A stretch of DNA of 64,000 bases from Rhyzopertha dominica. Its lineage: Eukaryota; Arthropoda; Insecta; Coleoptera; Bostrichidae. The stretch lies in NCBI GenBank assembly GCA_025024175.1, contig QCXZ01000041.1, positions 6,691,786-6,755,785 on the forward strand, given 5' to 3'. Under the pieces are notes generated by a model, which did not search any database, was not told the origin of the DNA, and was given only the letters and a program-made list of their open reading frames with translations. This document shows, piece by piece, positions 1 through 10,509 of this stretch; within the stretch, counting starts at the first letter, position 1, and every line of letters starts with the position of its first letter. A program made the position numbers and the translations under genes.

Positions 1-780
1 GTTTCGCACAATTCTATCCTACGATCGAAATCACTTTCGGTTCTTGTAATAAGCGAATTTTGTATGGATACAACAAAATTTTCGGAACGGATCTTCTGCT
101 AATATGGTGAGTGAGAGCACGCTGTTGTATGGAACACTTGGAATTCTCTTGCACATCTAAAAGAACATTCAAGCTACTTTCTTCACTCATAGCAAACTTT
201 GGACATCCTGGTTTTTGACGATTTTTGAAATCGCCGGTTTCGTCAAAACCTTGCGATGTTTTAATAACTGATAATCTGGCAATTGGTTCACGATATTCGT
301 GAATTTTATTGTAGAGTGCTTCTAATTCCGAATAACTTCGCCTTCTATCTCCATAACCAATCCATCAAAATTTCGATGCGATCATGTTTAGTTAAGTAAG
401 CTGAGTTAAATGAGTTATGTGCAATTCCAAATAACAAATTGAATGAAAATTATCTCCAGTCACGAGGAAAATGGAGACACCTGGCGGTTTTGTTTTTATT
501 TAGCCATAACAAATATGATTTTTATCCCGAAGTTTTTTGCAAGACCAAGTTTATTATCACACTTTTCTCAACTTAGAAGCAATGAATTATACAAGTGTGA
601 TACATTTTTGAAATTAGGAAAAAAATTCGTTTTCAATGATGTGCCTTTTGACCCCCTTCCCTTTTAGAAATACAACTTGCACAAAAATTTAATTACTCAT
701 AGGCCCATACACAATTTCAGAAAAATCGGGCGAACAGAACCTGAAATATCCTGCAGGTTCCATACTTTGTAGCGACCCTG
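1..780 (-). mobile_element. Mariner-like element, 5' part, cut by the window edge
   Basis: On the minus strand from about 365 down to 1, one frame reads like the N-terminal DNA-binding part of the mariner-type transposase family found at 49.5 kb. It has a helix-turn-helix-like stretch, the phrase GDFKNRQKPGCPK, then ISRRSV and YPYKIRLLQE. The stretch 366-780 has no transposase similarity and would be 5' untranslated and terminal sequence. The outer end is the sequence ACCCTG at 775-780 followed by TATA, matching the CACCCTG/TA end of the element at 51184. The frame breaks near the window start. The catalytic domain would lie outside the window. Family placement rests on motif reading only. 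Confidence 0.7.
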
Positions 781-782
781 TA

Positions 783-2840
783 TATATACGCACAAATTGA
801 ACAAGAAATTTGTAAGCGGCTTTACAGCATAAAATGATATTATGAATTAAACTTGAAGTCCAATCTGTGTGTAAGGGAGTATTATAAAGATTGGTTTTCT
901 TCAAAAATAGTTTTATTTCCTCCAGCGCTGAACATATAAACAAGCAACAAATTTGTGCTAATAAGATTGTAAAAAAATAATCTGTGTGACTGAAAAAAAT
1001 CACAGTCTCTGGCGTTTAAAATTAACTGTCAAAATGGTATGTGGTAGTAAAAACTGACCTGCCTCTATACTGAATTTATCATTAATTCATGTAGAGTGTA
1101 TCCAATTTTAAACTTCCAGCCTTATAAAGTGCTTCAATTTCATATAAAATTTGCATTGTTTGCCACTCCTGTATTCCAGCCACAGCCGGTTCGAAATTCG
1201 TAAAACAAATATTACCACAGCAAATACAGTCGAAGTTAATTTCATCCGGATTAAAGAACGTTCATAAAATAATTGAAACCGTAACGGCCGCTGTTTACAC
1301 AGGACCCCGCCGTTATTCGGAACATTCCCGGGCCTTATAAATTACACAAAGGAAGCTGCGGTTTGGCTGCACGACGGCGTCGAAAATAAATACGAATTGC
1401 TCAAAATATCCAGCAGAGTTTCACGAAATTAATCGCTCGTGCTCTGGCGCCTTTATCACATCGCTTGCAGCCAAGAGACCGCGGCTCGTTTTCACCAAAT
1501 TAACTGAAAACTTCTACCGCGGTGCATTCTGGACGGTAATGCCTTCCCCTTTTTCAAATCTGACGGCGTTCGTCTAATAAATTCGTTATTTTTGGAGCAA
1601 ACCGTGCGTAATCCGGGACACAAGGGGACCAAGGGGGCGATGGGGCTGAAACTCTTATCGGCAGGCCTTTGTTGGGTTTATTGTGTCTTCCGGCCGTAAT
1701 AAGTCTGTGATCGTTACGGAAATACATTTTATTGGCGATACAATACGTAGCGAAGAATTGGCACGGCTTTTCCTTTTGCAGTTACTTCCATTACTTCAAT
1801 AATGGAAGACAAAAAAATTAAAGAAAATTGTCAACAACTATGATATAGTGATTTAGACCGGAGTCGTTATTTTAAGCGATTATCCAACGTACTTGATGAC
1901 TGCAATTATACAAAACAGGGTCCACAACTCCTTCTTTCCTTATACTTACGGACCCCCTGAAGCGCAAAGAAGCAAGGAAAGCTGGGTAGATAAGCTTTGC
2001 CTCATTATTCGTGTTATTAAAATTGTTGATAATCATCAATAACAAGGTTTGGTGCGCCAATAAGGACATTTCCTTATATAACTCTAAAGTCTCATTATCG
2101 TTTCTAATAAAAGGTATACATGCGTAATAAGAAAAGGGTAGTTAGCCCCCAATCTCGCCCCTTCCCGATAGCCAACTTACCCCACAAACAATAGGTCGCT
2201 TTGGGTAGTTGAGATTTATACGTTTGCTAAATTTCAAGTTCATATATTAAGTCTTTCGAAAGTTATCGTGTCCACAAACAAAACCACAGACCCACAGAAC
2301 GAAATTTTTTTGCTCAAATTTTGTTTGTTTGTGCGTTTTCGCCATTTTAAAGCAATGAGCAAATAAAAAATTTTTTTCGCGATACAATACTTTCCACCCG
2401 TTGGATGTGGAAGTAATATTACCATTACTAATCATGCAATCAATGTGACACGACGATTCGGGCATCCAAATTATCGAGCCCTTCAGATATGCTCAAATGA
2501 AAGTGAGTAATTTCTGTTCTTGTTAAACCAGCAATACCATAGATACAGCCTTCCCGGTCCTTCGGCGTAATTTGAAGAAATCATTTCTTTACTACCACAT
2601 TGATGTTACAATTTTTGTTATGCTTAAAACCGTCAGGTAGTGCAAATGTAATGGAACATGAAATGTAAGCAACAGAGGGTAATACCAACTAATGACGTGA
2701 CCATTATGTCGCCAGGTTGAATTTAGGCCCCTTTTAATTTGCTTCAGGATTTTTCAGAATCTGTACTACCTATAGGTGTCCCGTTATCATTTCTCATAGT
2801 ATCCCTCCTCCATCTGTTCTTTTACGATTTTCAAAATATA
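783..2840. other. Intergenic, with a GC-richer patch
   Basis: No convincing ORF is seen on either strand; short open frames are low-complexity or unconserved in appearance. The part from about 1170 to 1720 is clearly richer in G+C than its surroundings (for example ggccgctgtttacacaggac). It could be conserved non-coding or regulatory DNA, but nothing in it is diagnostic. Confidence 0.4.
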
Positions 2841-2841
2841 A

Positions 2842-3087
2842 TCGTCCAACGAAATAGTGAATTTTGACTTTAGTTGTAAATCTTGCAGGCAATTCGGTGC
2901 GGGACAAACGAGAATTAGTCGCCGACACAATGCAAATTTGTATTTGCATTTCCACTTGCTCGTCCTTCCTCTCCTTACACTTTAAACCCGTTTAGCAACA
3001 TTCGTTTTGAAGAGACTAATCATCGTCAGCCTAATGTTGACAAGACTTACATCGTAAAGTCAAAATTCACTATTTCTGTTAGACGAG
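2842..3087. mobile_element. Short MITE with terminal inverted repeats
   Basis: The sequence near 2842-2872 (atcgtccaacgaaatagtga, then attttgacttta) is repeated in inverted orientation at about 3056-3087 (taaagtcaaaattcactatt, then tctgttagacga). The inner 20 or so bases, AAATAGTGAATTTTGACTTTA, match exactly and the outer part imperfectly. Between them lies about 180 bp without an ORF. This is the layout of a non-autonomous DNA transposon. I could not find a clear target duplication, so the superfamily is open. Confidence 0.6.
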
Positions 3088-3089
3088 TG

Positions 3090-4195
3090 TACTTGATGCC
3101 AAACTAGGAAAAGTACAAATTAAAATAATGAAGCCACAAGCTGCAATTCTATGATAACCTACAAAAAATTCGCAGAAAGGAATACTTTTTATAAATCATG
3201 AAATTTCACCAACAACACTTTAACACGATGAATTGAACGTCATGTTTTCACTTCTATCCTCTTTAAAGAGTTTTAGCAATTCTAAAAGATAAGATATAAA
3301 TAACTTCCGCCTATCAAATACAGCCTTTACCAAGGTGACCACCTTAGTATTTAATTATGAAGAAAAACCCTACAACGAAAAACAAGCATGCTAATTATAT
3401 ACTGATAAAGAGTTACTGAAAATAGGCGTAGTATTGGGGGGTGTTAGAATACATTAAATTGTAACTTGGCTTGTATACTTTGATTCTGATACACCAGGCA
3501 AATGCTGCTACTATCATTGCAATAAAATGTGATGAAGACGTTTTTACTGTAATAGTAGAAATAATGCATTCACATATTGTCCACCAATGCTACTCATCTA
3601 GTAAATAACAGCATTTAGGGTTGATATATCAAACCCATGACACTCCGCTTTTTTGTAATATGCGTGTAATTTACATAAATCGTGATTTAGATATCACCTA
3701 TACATAATACTACTCTACACTATAAACGACGGTGCATCGAAGCGATAATGCAAATAGCAGACTTTTAGTTATTTACAATATTTACTCACATTGATGTTAC
3801 AATAATTGCAAAAACTCCAGCATATCTAAAAGATACTTTCTTAAGAAAACTACGCTCTAAGACATGATTTACTAAGAGCTGATGATCTTCTTGCTTGGTC
3901 TGACGGCTTCCGAAGTCTATATTCAATATGTTTAGTTACAAGTACGGTATACTCACGAAAGTTAGAATGAAACCTGGCTATCTGACACTTCGGACTCACC
4001 TGCAACGAACAAAAAACAGAATTAAAATATACATAGGTATATAATCTCGGACGCATAAAGCACATAGATTGAGATTTGTTAAGTGTGCAAATACATTATA
4101 ATGTTTAAAAGACGTCTGCAGAAGTTGCTTTAATTCCAAATTCCTAGTAGTTGGAGACCTATAATCAAATTTTTAATAGCCCGACCTTCTCGGCC
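3090..4195. other. Intergenic, nothing recognised
   Basis: AT-rich sequence with no coding similarity that I can see on either strand. It ends where LINE-like reading begins. Confidence 0.4.
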
Positions 4196-4272
4196 GAAAA
4201 ACACGAAAGTTATTTCTTTTCTCTTCCTACGTCTGACATAATCTATACTCTATACGGCGTAACTTAATCGAT

Positions 4273-6314
4273 ATTGATAAACAGTCATTTTACTTAGGTT
4301 TAGTTGAAATACCATTTAATAATATAGTACATGTTGACAATATTGATCAGAAATTACANANGTTAAATAATTACATTTTATACTTGTTCGACAAGCATGC
4401 CCCGCTGAAAACGCTAGCAGTAAAATCAACCCCTCATAAACCCTGGCTAACTAATAATTTGAAGTATCTTATGCTACNCCGTAATAAAGCATTTCAAAGA
4501 NTCAAACGCAGCAGGAATCCAACACACTGGGAGTACTATAAATCCTTGAGGAGCTTGACTAATAAAACTANAAAACTTGAAAAAAGGCCTATATTAACCA
4601 TGTAATCAACACTGACAAATGNCGAAAGAGATTAAATAATGATTTACATAAATTAAACGTTTATTCAAAAACTAAGAAATCTCTTCTACCAGAGAATCTA
4701 CAGAATTTAGATAGTATAAACAAACACTTTATAACATCTTCTCAATCTCAGGATAGTCCTGACCCACTGCTCTTGGATTTCTTGTCTAATGTACATCAGA
4801 ATGTTTGTAAAACGTTCAATTTTACTAACTGTTGGTGAGGATAGCGTTCTAAATGCTTTGAATGTCATTCGGTCGGTTGCTGTTGNTGCAGATANAATTA
4901 GTAAATCAATGTTGCTTTTGTGTTGTCCGTACATTTTAAAATATATAACACACATACTAATTATTGTATAGAGAGAAGTCAATTCCCAGAATGTTGGAAG
5001 CTTGCTCATGTTTTACCATTACCTAAAGTGGCTGCACCGGAGTGTTTTGGAGATCTTCGGCCGGTTAGTATTCTTCCTACCATGTCTAAGATAATGGAAA
5101 AGGTGTTGCATAATCAAATTCAGGAGCATCTAGATCAACACAAAATACTTCCTACGCTACAATCTGGATTCAGGCCACAGCACCTGATTACAATTCTGGT
5201 ACTACTGGACTTTACGAAAGCGTTTGACAGAATTAACCACAAATTGATGTCGTCATTCTCACATTTCTTTGGTTTTTCTCGTCACTCGATGAAGTTACTT
5301 GAAGATTATTTATCCAACTGACAACAATCGTTCATCTATGCAAATAAAATGTCGGCGCCTGCAGCATGCGTGAGTGGTGTTCCCCAGCGATCAATTCTCG
5401 GCCCGATGTTGTTTCTGCTTTTTACGACATATTTTGTAGAATGTTTTGACAAGTGTAAGTTTCATTTTTATGCTGACGACACTCAAGTCTATTATTCGTG
5501 TCAAATTAACGATATTCCAAAGGGTACCGATTATATAAACCGTGAATTGGCGACTCTCTTCAATGTATCAAAAAATTATTGCTTATCCTTAAATCCCAGC
5601 AAATGTAAGGTTATTGTATTTGGTAGAAAAAATTACATACAACATGAGAATACGATCAATGTCGTTATTGACAACAAAGAACTACCGATCGTTAAATCTG
5701 CAAGAAACTTAGGACTTTTCTTGGACGCTGATATGAAGTTTAATTCTCATGTTAACTATGTACTAAAAAAAGCTTATTCTAACTTAAATCTTCAGTATCA
5801 GAGCCGAAAAATACTAAATTATAATTGCAAGCGACTACTGTGTGAAGCGTTAGTTATTTCTCACATAAATTATTGTGATTTGGTATATGGTCCTTGCATA
5901 TCAAAATATAACTCCAAAAGGCTACAAAGGATACAGAATTCCTGTACTCGGTTTGTCTGTGGTTTGAGAGGGAGAGATCACATAAGTGGCTTTATTCGCG
6001 GTCTTGGCTGGCTAAATATAGTTGAACAGAGATTCCTTCATTACTCTAAACTATGCATATCTATAGTAAAAAAAAATGGCAATCCACCGTACCTAGGAAC
6101 CAAATTGGTTGCTAGAACAACGATTCATAATTTAAATGTCAAAAATATTTACCTCTTTACGATTCCTGGACATTCCACATTTCTATTCTGCGGATCATTC
6201 TCTTATATTGCAGTAAAAATAATTAATAATAGAAAGGCTTTGCTTAGTTCAAAAATAGTTAATATTAAGCGAATGTTGTTGGAGGGAACACTTGAATTGA
6301 ATTTCAAAATTTAA
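4273..6314 (+). pseudogene. LINE endonuclease linker and reverse transcriptase, broken
   Basis: 4384-4605 reads as the conserved linker after the endonuclease (FDKHAPLKT, then PWLTNNLK). The frame then shifts until 4920. From 4920 the RT is readable: FPECWKLAHVLPLPK, LRPVSILPTMSKIMEK, LQSGFRP, LDFTKAFDRINHKL. One in-frame stop follows at 5319-5321 (tga), then the same frame runs on to 6314 with SGVPQRSILGPMLF, the catalytic FYADDTQVY and LNPSKCKVIVFG. About 20 residues between the SGFRP and DFTKAF motifs are missing. The C-terminal region has the usual LINE signature (KRLQRIQNSCTRFV). The YADD box is intact, but the stop, the frameshifts and the deletion make the copy inactive. Confidence 0.85.
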
Positions 6315-6557
6315 TTTTTAACTTTAACTTGCTTTGCATTATGTATTTTTTTTTATAAACCACACAGGAAATTTTGTTTTGTTTCTATTTTACTATCACA
6401 CAGTAGGCTCATACAATAATTTTAGTTTATTATAGTTAGGGGTCATAGGGAAGATCAGGGGCTGTGATTAGTTGATCTCAGTTTCTGACTATGGTCCTAT
6501 TCATAGAGGATGTAATCCTAAGTTTACTTTTTTACTTACATTTAATGAATAAATAGA

Positions 6558-6584
6558 ATTATTATTATTATTATTATTATTATT
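6558..6584. repeat. (ATT)n tail of the LINE
   Basis: Nine ATT units follow the polyadenylation-like taatgaataaatag. This is the simple-repeat 3' tail of the LINE just upstream. Confidence 0.85.
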
Positions 6585-6589
6585 ACTCT

Positions 6590-8100
6590 ACAAAAATGCA
6601 TTCATCCTCTTGGATCGATTGTCTTCAACCCACAAGATCGACTTTTCTAAGATGACGGATACACTACAGACTAAAAGTCTATTAAGACGAAGGAAGCGCA
6701 GAACAATGTGATGTTATTTATACAATCCTCCATGTAACCGATGCTCTTTTGTCCTCGATTTTACGGTACACATTAAAACAACGGCGGTTTTTCATCCAAA
6801 ACCACGCTGGCTATCGTCAGAAGCCGCTCATAAAAATAAAAGTGGGGCATTAAATTTACATCTATTACATTAAAGCAACCTCAGCAGTAGATGAATAACG
6901 AGTAAGGCATTTGATAGGGCATTTTATCAACCATAAACCTTAACTACGTGATGAATAGCTGAAGGCTCTTTTAAATGTGCAGAGGGAGGGGCTCCTTGCG
7001 TGGAAATGATTAATCAGTAATCGAAGCCTAATTAGAGATCGATACGAAGTTTTGAGTAAGCCAATATACGAGGAAGCTATTGTCCTTACCACAAAAGAGA
7101 AAATCGCTACTGATACACAGCTGGGTATAGGTAATAAGCTGGCCTGGTTTTGTATTAGTTATAACCAACCATAAAGTATAATGAACATATACAGTGAAAG
7201 TTAATAATGAAGATGTATATATGGATGGAACATGAAATGACATCAGCATTATGTGTACATCGGACTTGGAATTCAAATACTGGTTTTCCTTTTTAACATT
7301 CTTGCAATAATGCCATAGTCATTTCAGTAGATATTATTTAGTAATTGTTAGTAATAACGATCAATATGAGAAGAGCTGGCAGTTATCATGTTACGTAATT
7401 CTTTTCTGTTTGCAAAAGTCCAGCATGGTGACCCCACCTTATCAAAAGCTCAAGTATTAAATGGTGTTTAAAGTCTAATGAGGACCTTATAAATTTCTAC
7501 GGCTCAAACCAATACACACTTGATAAATCTACTGAGCTTCTCAAGCATTAGCAAAGTAAAGGTGACGCATTTTTAAATTACTTACTGACTTACTCATCTG
7601 CGACGCAATTTAGATTTACCTTTTTACACCAGAATCAAAAAGTTAAACGTACTCCACAAAACCGAAAAAGGCATGTTTTTGCCTACAACTGGTATTGTAC
7701 CTGCTTAGTAAGGGTGTTTTCTTGAACATTTTCTTTACATAATGACGTACCACTAATGTACCTTATTATTATACTGCATTACTCAAAACGCTAAGTCTAC
7801 ATTTCGTTCAAAAATAAAAAACCCGTCCAATGAGGAGTGTTATTCTGCTGTATGGTAGCGCCCGATCTCAAGTACAATTAAATACAGAAAGATGTCAAAG
7901 AAATAAATTGGAATATTCTTTCACATCCATCTTATGGTCCGGATCTATCACAATGTGATTTCCACCAATAGGTTAGCGAAAAAGGCGGTTTCAGCATCTT
8001 ATCTCGGCCCGCAACCTTCCATTGCTATCCCCGAAAGCAGGTTGAGAGCTGAGATCACTTGGGTACTACTTCCTGAAAAAAATTACCTGCAATCTGAGAA
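6590..8100. other. Intergenic, nothing recognised
   Basis: No coding similarity was seen. The short open frames at 7028-7276 and 7934-8176 do not resemble known proteins. Confidence 0.4.
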
Positions 8101-8103
8101 ATT

Positions 8104-8177
8104 AAGGCAGCTAGGTGGCTGTATCTCGTGTCAGTTGATTGCTGACAGATGGCATTGCCGTCAATTTTTCTACTAAC
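8104..8177. repeat. Direct repeat, copy 1 (left of hAT)
   Basis: The sequence aaggcagctaggtggctgta... through tggcattgccgtcaattttt, ctacta is repeated in the same orientation at 10440-10500 on the other side of the hAT insertion, with small internal differences. It is probably a duplicated segment of the DNA that received the hAT element. Confidence 0.6.
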
Positions 8178-8419
8178 ATTATACGAAGTCTTTGGTGTAT
8201 AGGAAAAAAACCAGTCCTATGCCATGCTTCCTGCATTAGACTTAAAGTACACTGATGAGCTGTAGCGATAGCGAAATAGATCTATCTGTAGTTGGTTTCA
8301 CTGCAGACAGCATAGCATGGACATGCATTCTTATACATGTCTGTTTTTAGCAAAAAGTGCCGCGGGGTCCTGCTGTCAGGTTTATGGATGCAGGTGCATG
8401 CCAACCTGTCAGATGACAG

Positions 8420-8427
8420 GTCACTTC
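8420..8427. repeat. 8-bp target site duplication of hAT, left
   Basis: GTCACTTC directly precedes the element's first base and is repeated exactly at 10410-10417. An 8-bp duplication is the hallmark of hAT insertion. Confidence 0.85.
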
Positions 8428-8495
8428 TAGGGCTGGGCAAGGTATCGCTACTTCCTCAAAGTATCGATACCTTCGGCGGTATCGACTATCGATAC

Positions 8496-8760
8496 TACAT
8501 ATCGAAAGTATTCAAACGTATCGAAGTATTGAAAGTATTAAAAAGTATCGAAGTATCGAAAGTATTTAAAAGTATAGAAGTATCGAAAGTATTCAAAAGT
8601 ATCGAAATATCGAAAGTATTCAAAAGTATCGAACTATCGAAGTATTCAAAAGTATGGAAGTCCAAAAGTATCGAAGTATCGAAAGTATTGAAAAGTATCA
8701 AAGTCCGAAAGTATTCAAAAGTATCGAAGTATCGAAAATGTTTAAAAGTTTCGAAGTATG
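8496..8760. repeat. Tandem array of about 27-bp GTATCGAA/GTATTCAAAA units
   Basis: Roughly nine to ten imperfect units of the form GTATCGAA, GTATCGAAA, GTATTCAAAA follow each other, with point changes and shortened units. Because the unit is close to a multiple of three, the array is open in several frames. The predicted repetitive peptides (SKVFKSIEV types) are by-products of the repeat, not a protein. The array begins right after the element's terminal GTATCGATACC motif, so it looks like an expansion of hAT subterminal transposase-binding words. Confidence 0.85.
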
Positions 8761-8769
8761 GAAAGCAAG

Positions 8770-8914
8770 ATTTGCCCAAAAGTTTTTAGGCTTTCTAGGA
8801 ACAAGTGGTTTTTCTGAACGCGTATTTAGCACGGGTGGGAATGTTGTAACCGATTTACGTGCATAACTGACTGCAGATCATGCTGAGCAGATATTCACTC
8901 TAGCAATGAAATAA
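8770..8914 (+). pseudogene. hAT transposase C-terminal dimerisation domain fragment
   Basis: The frame ending at 8866 reads LGTSGFSERVFSTGGNVVTD, then LRA and a stop. It continues in the same frame to a second stop at 8912-8914 (LTADHAEQIFTLAMK). The SER-F-S-GG-V-T block followed by a short helix is the signature of the hAT C-terminal dimerisation region. All upstream parts (BED finger, catalytic DDE residues) are absent, and the subterminal repeat array abuts directly. The in-frame TAA at 8864-8866 confirms it is a remnant. Confidence 0.8.
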
Positions 8915-10261
8915 AATAATTGTACCGAAGTAGAAAAGTAAAAGATTGAAATGTCAGAAAAGTTATTTGAAAAAAATATACTCCTTTACATTTGCAGTCC
9001 CATGTTCAGGACTAATGTTTTCAATGTGTTATATAGAAAGTTATATAAACGTATAATTTTTGCTTCGGTTTTAGGTTAGGTAAGATTCCCACGTGTTCCT
9101 TGTCACCCTGTATATTATTGTTATAGAAATATTTAATTTTAATAGTATTATTTAGTTCATTTATGTATTTTTTGCGTTCCTAACGTGCATAAATAGGGTT
9201 TGAAAAGGTATAAACGCAGTTGTTTAAAAAAATACTGGTGAGTTTTAAACAAAAACGCTGGTAATAGTGAATTCCTATTATCATTAGTATTTAGCAAGTT
9301 CACCTAACATGAGCATAACTTACCTATTAAATTGTTTGTGAGATTTGGCGTAATCGATTTTTTCAATAGAAATCGATAGAATAGAACTTACTCAATACAA
9401 GGATAACCCATATGTATAGAACCTGTTATCTGCTATTCAAAAATTATGAAAAGTAATAAAGGCTTTATTAACACCCCTATTATAAAGAATTTTAAAAGAT
9501 AAATAAAGATTGTGGAATATACAGAATCCCTACTTTTTCTAGGCATAACCAAACTTTACTGTTTTCCTTTCAAATAGAACACCCCATGTATTGGCTCTTA
9601 TCGTCTTTAGAACAGGAAATTCTATCGATTCCTCCTAAAGAAGTTGTGGCTGTTATTTTACAGAATCGCTAATTACATTATATCTTACAAACAACTGAAT
9701 ATTAGATAAAACCTGCATCAAAAAATAAAATTGGTCTCTCCAAGCGTTTTTGTTCAATACAGGTTTTTTCAAACTATCTCCATATTTTTTATACCCTCTA
9801 TATGGTAATATACATAATTATGTTTCTGTTTATCGCTGAGTTTAATTTCATGTTGATTGACCTTTCTTTTAATGCAGTATTTGCACTAATTTAGTATGTT
9901 TTATTATATGTATACTTAAATATAATATATGATATGTGTAAAAAGTTGATTTGTGTTTTTCACTATAAGATAAACTAAGCTGTTGTTATTTATTAAGTGC
10001 TATGATTTCCTACCACTTACATCTGCAGTAGGCGGGCACTGGACACACTAAATGCATAAAAATATACCATAATCATAAAATAAATAAAAAGTAAATAATT
10101 TTGCTTGCATTAGGTTTAGATTAGGATAATTAAATATGTAGATGGTTGGTAGTTATAACTGGATTTAACATTTGATATATAATACATGCGCCTCAGAATT
10201 CCAAACTATTCCTATTTCAATAATTTAACCATTGATTTATAGCACATATATATAGTGAAGC

Positions 10262-10400
10262 AACTTTGATATATTCGATACTTTCAATACTGCAATATTT
10301 TCGATACTTCTACACTTTTGATACATTCAATACTTTAGGTACTTTAAATACTTCGATACTGCACCGGTATCGAATATCGATACCTGTCTAATGGTATCGC
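10262..10400. repeat. Right subterminal region of hAT, inverted GTATCGAA words
   Basis: It contains cgatactttcaatactgcaa, ttttcgatacttctac, aatacttcgatactg and ggtatcgaatatcgatacc. These are the reverse complement of the words in the left array, but there is no clean tandem order. Together with 8440-8760 it forms a long imperfect inverted repeat. Confidence 0.75.
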
Positions 10401-10409
10401 CCAGCACTA

Positions 10410-10417
10410 GTCACTTC
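10410..10417. repeat. 8-bp target site duplication of hAT, right
   Basis: GTCACTTC, identical to 8420-8427. Confidence 0.85.
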
Positions 10418-10439
10418 CATTAGTAAAAAGTACCCATTA

Positions 10440-10500
10440 NGGCAGCTAGGTGGCTGTCAGTTCATTGTGACAGATGACATTGCCATCTATTTTTCTACTA
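10440..10500. repeat. Direct repeat, copy 2 (right of hAT)
   Basis: It starts at an ambiguous base, then ggcagctaggtggctgtcag and on to gccatctatttttctacta. It matches the copy at 8104-8177 apart from small indels and substitutions. Confidence 0.6.
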
Positions 10501-10509
10501 ATTATAATC

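Larger units (their letters stand above)
4200..6584 (+). mobile_element. Non-LTR retrotransposon (Jockey/CR1-type LINE), 5'-truncated
   Basis: The 3' part of a LINE. It begins in the endonuclease-to-RT linker, contains a reverse transcriptase and ends in an (ATT)n tail at 6558-6584. There is no endonuclease catalytic core and no ORF1, so it is probably a 5'-truncated insertion. Several single ambiguous bases (4359, 4361, 4478, 4501, 4571, 4622, 4886, 4895) fall in its 5' third. That suggests the assembler merged reads from several copies. Target duplications were not identified. Confidence 0.85.
8428..10409. mobile_element. hAT transposon deletion derivative with target duplication
   Basis: A 1982-bp element bounded by TAGGGCTGGGC at the left and GCCCAGCACTA at the right. 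The ends are imperfect inverted repeats, with exact 8-bp flanks GTCACTTC. Just inside both ends lie GTATCGATACC-like sequences and arrays of GTATCGAA/GTATTCAAAA words, in inverted orientation relative to each other. The only coding remnant is the end of a hAT transposase at about 8770-8914. The 1.3 kb between it and the right end has no recognisable coding sequence. It contains a CACCCTGTATA motif near 9101 that may be the end of a further small insertion. The copy is non-autonomous. Confidence 0.85.

Noticed and set aside
8337..8866. Repetitive proteins rich in SKVFKSIEV or FDTSILLNT on both strands
   Set aside because: They are translations of the GTATCGAA repeat array in the hAT element; both strands and several frames are open because of the repeat unit length.
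9095..9110. CACCCTGTATA motif inside the hAT, like a mariner end
   Set aside because: No matching partner end was found within the hAT, so a nested insertion cannot be supported.
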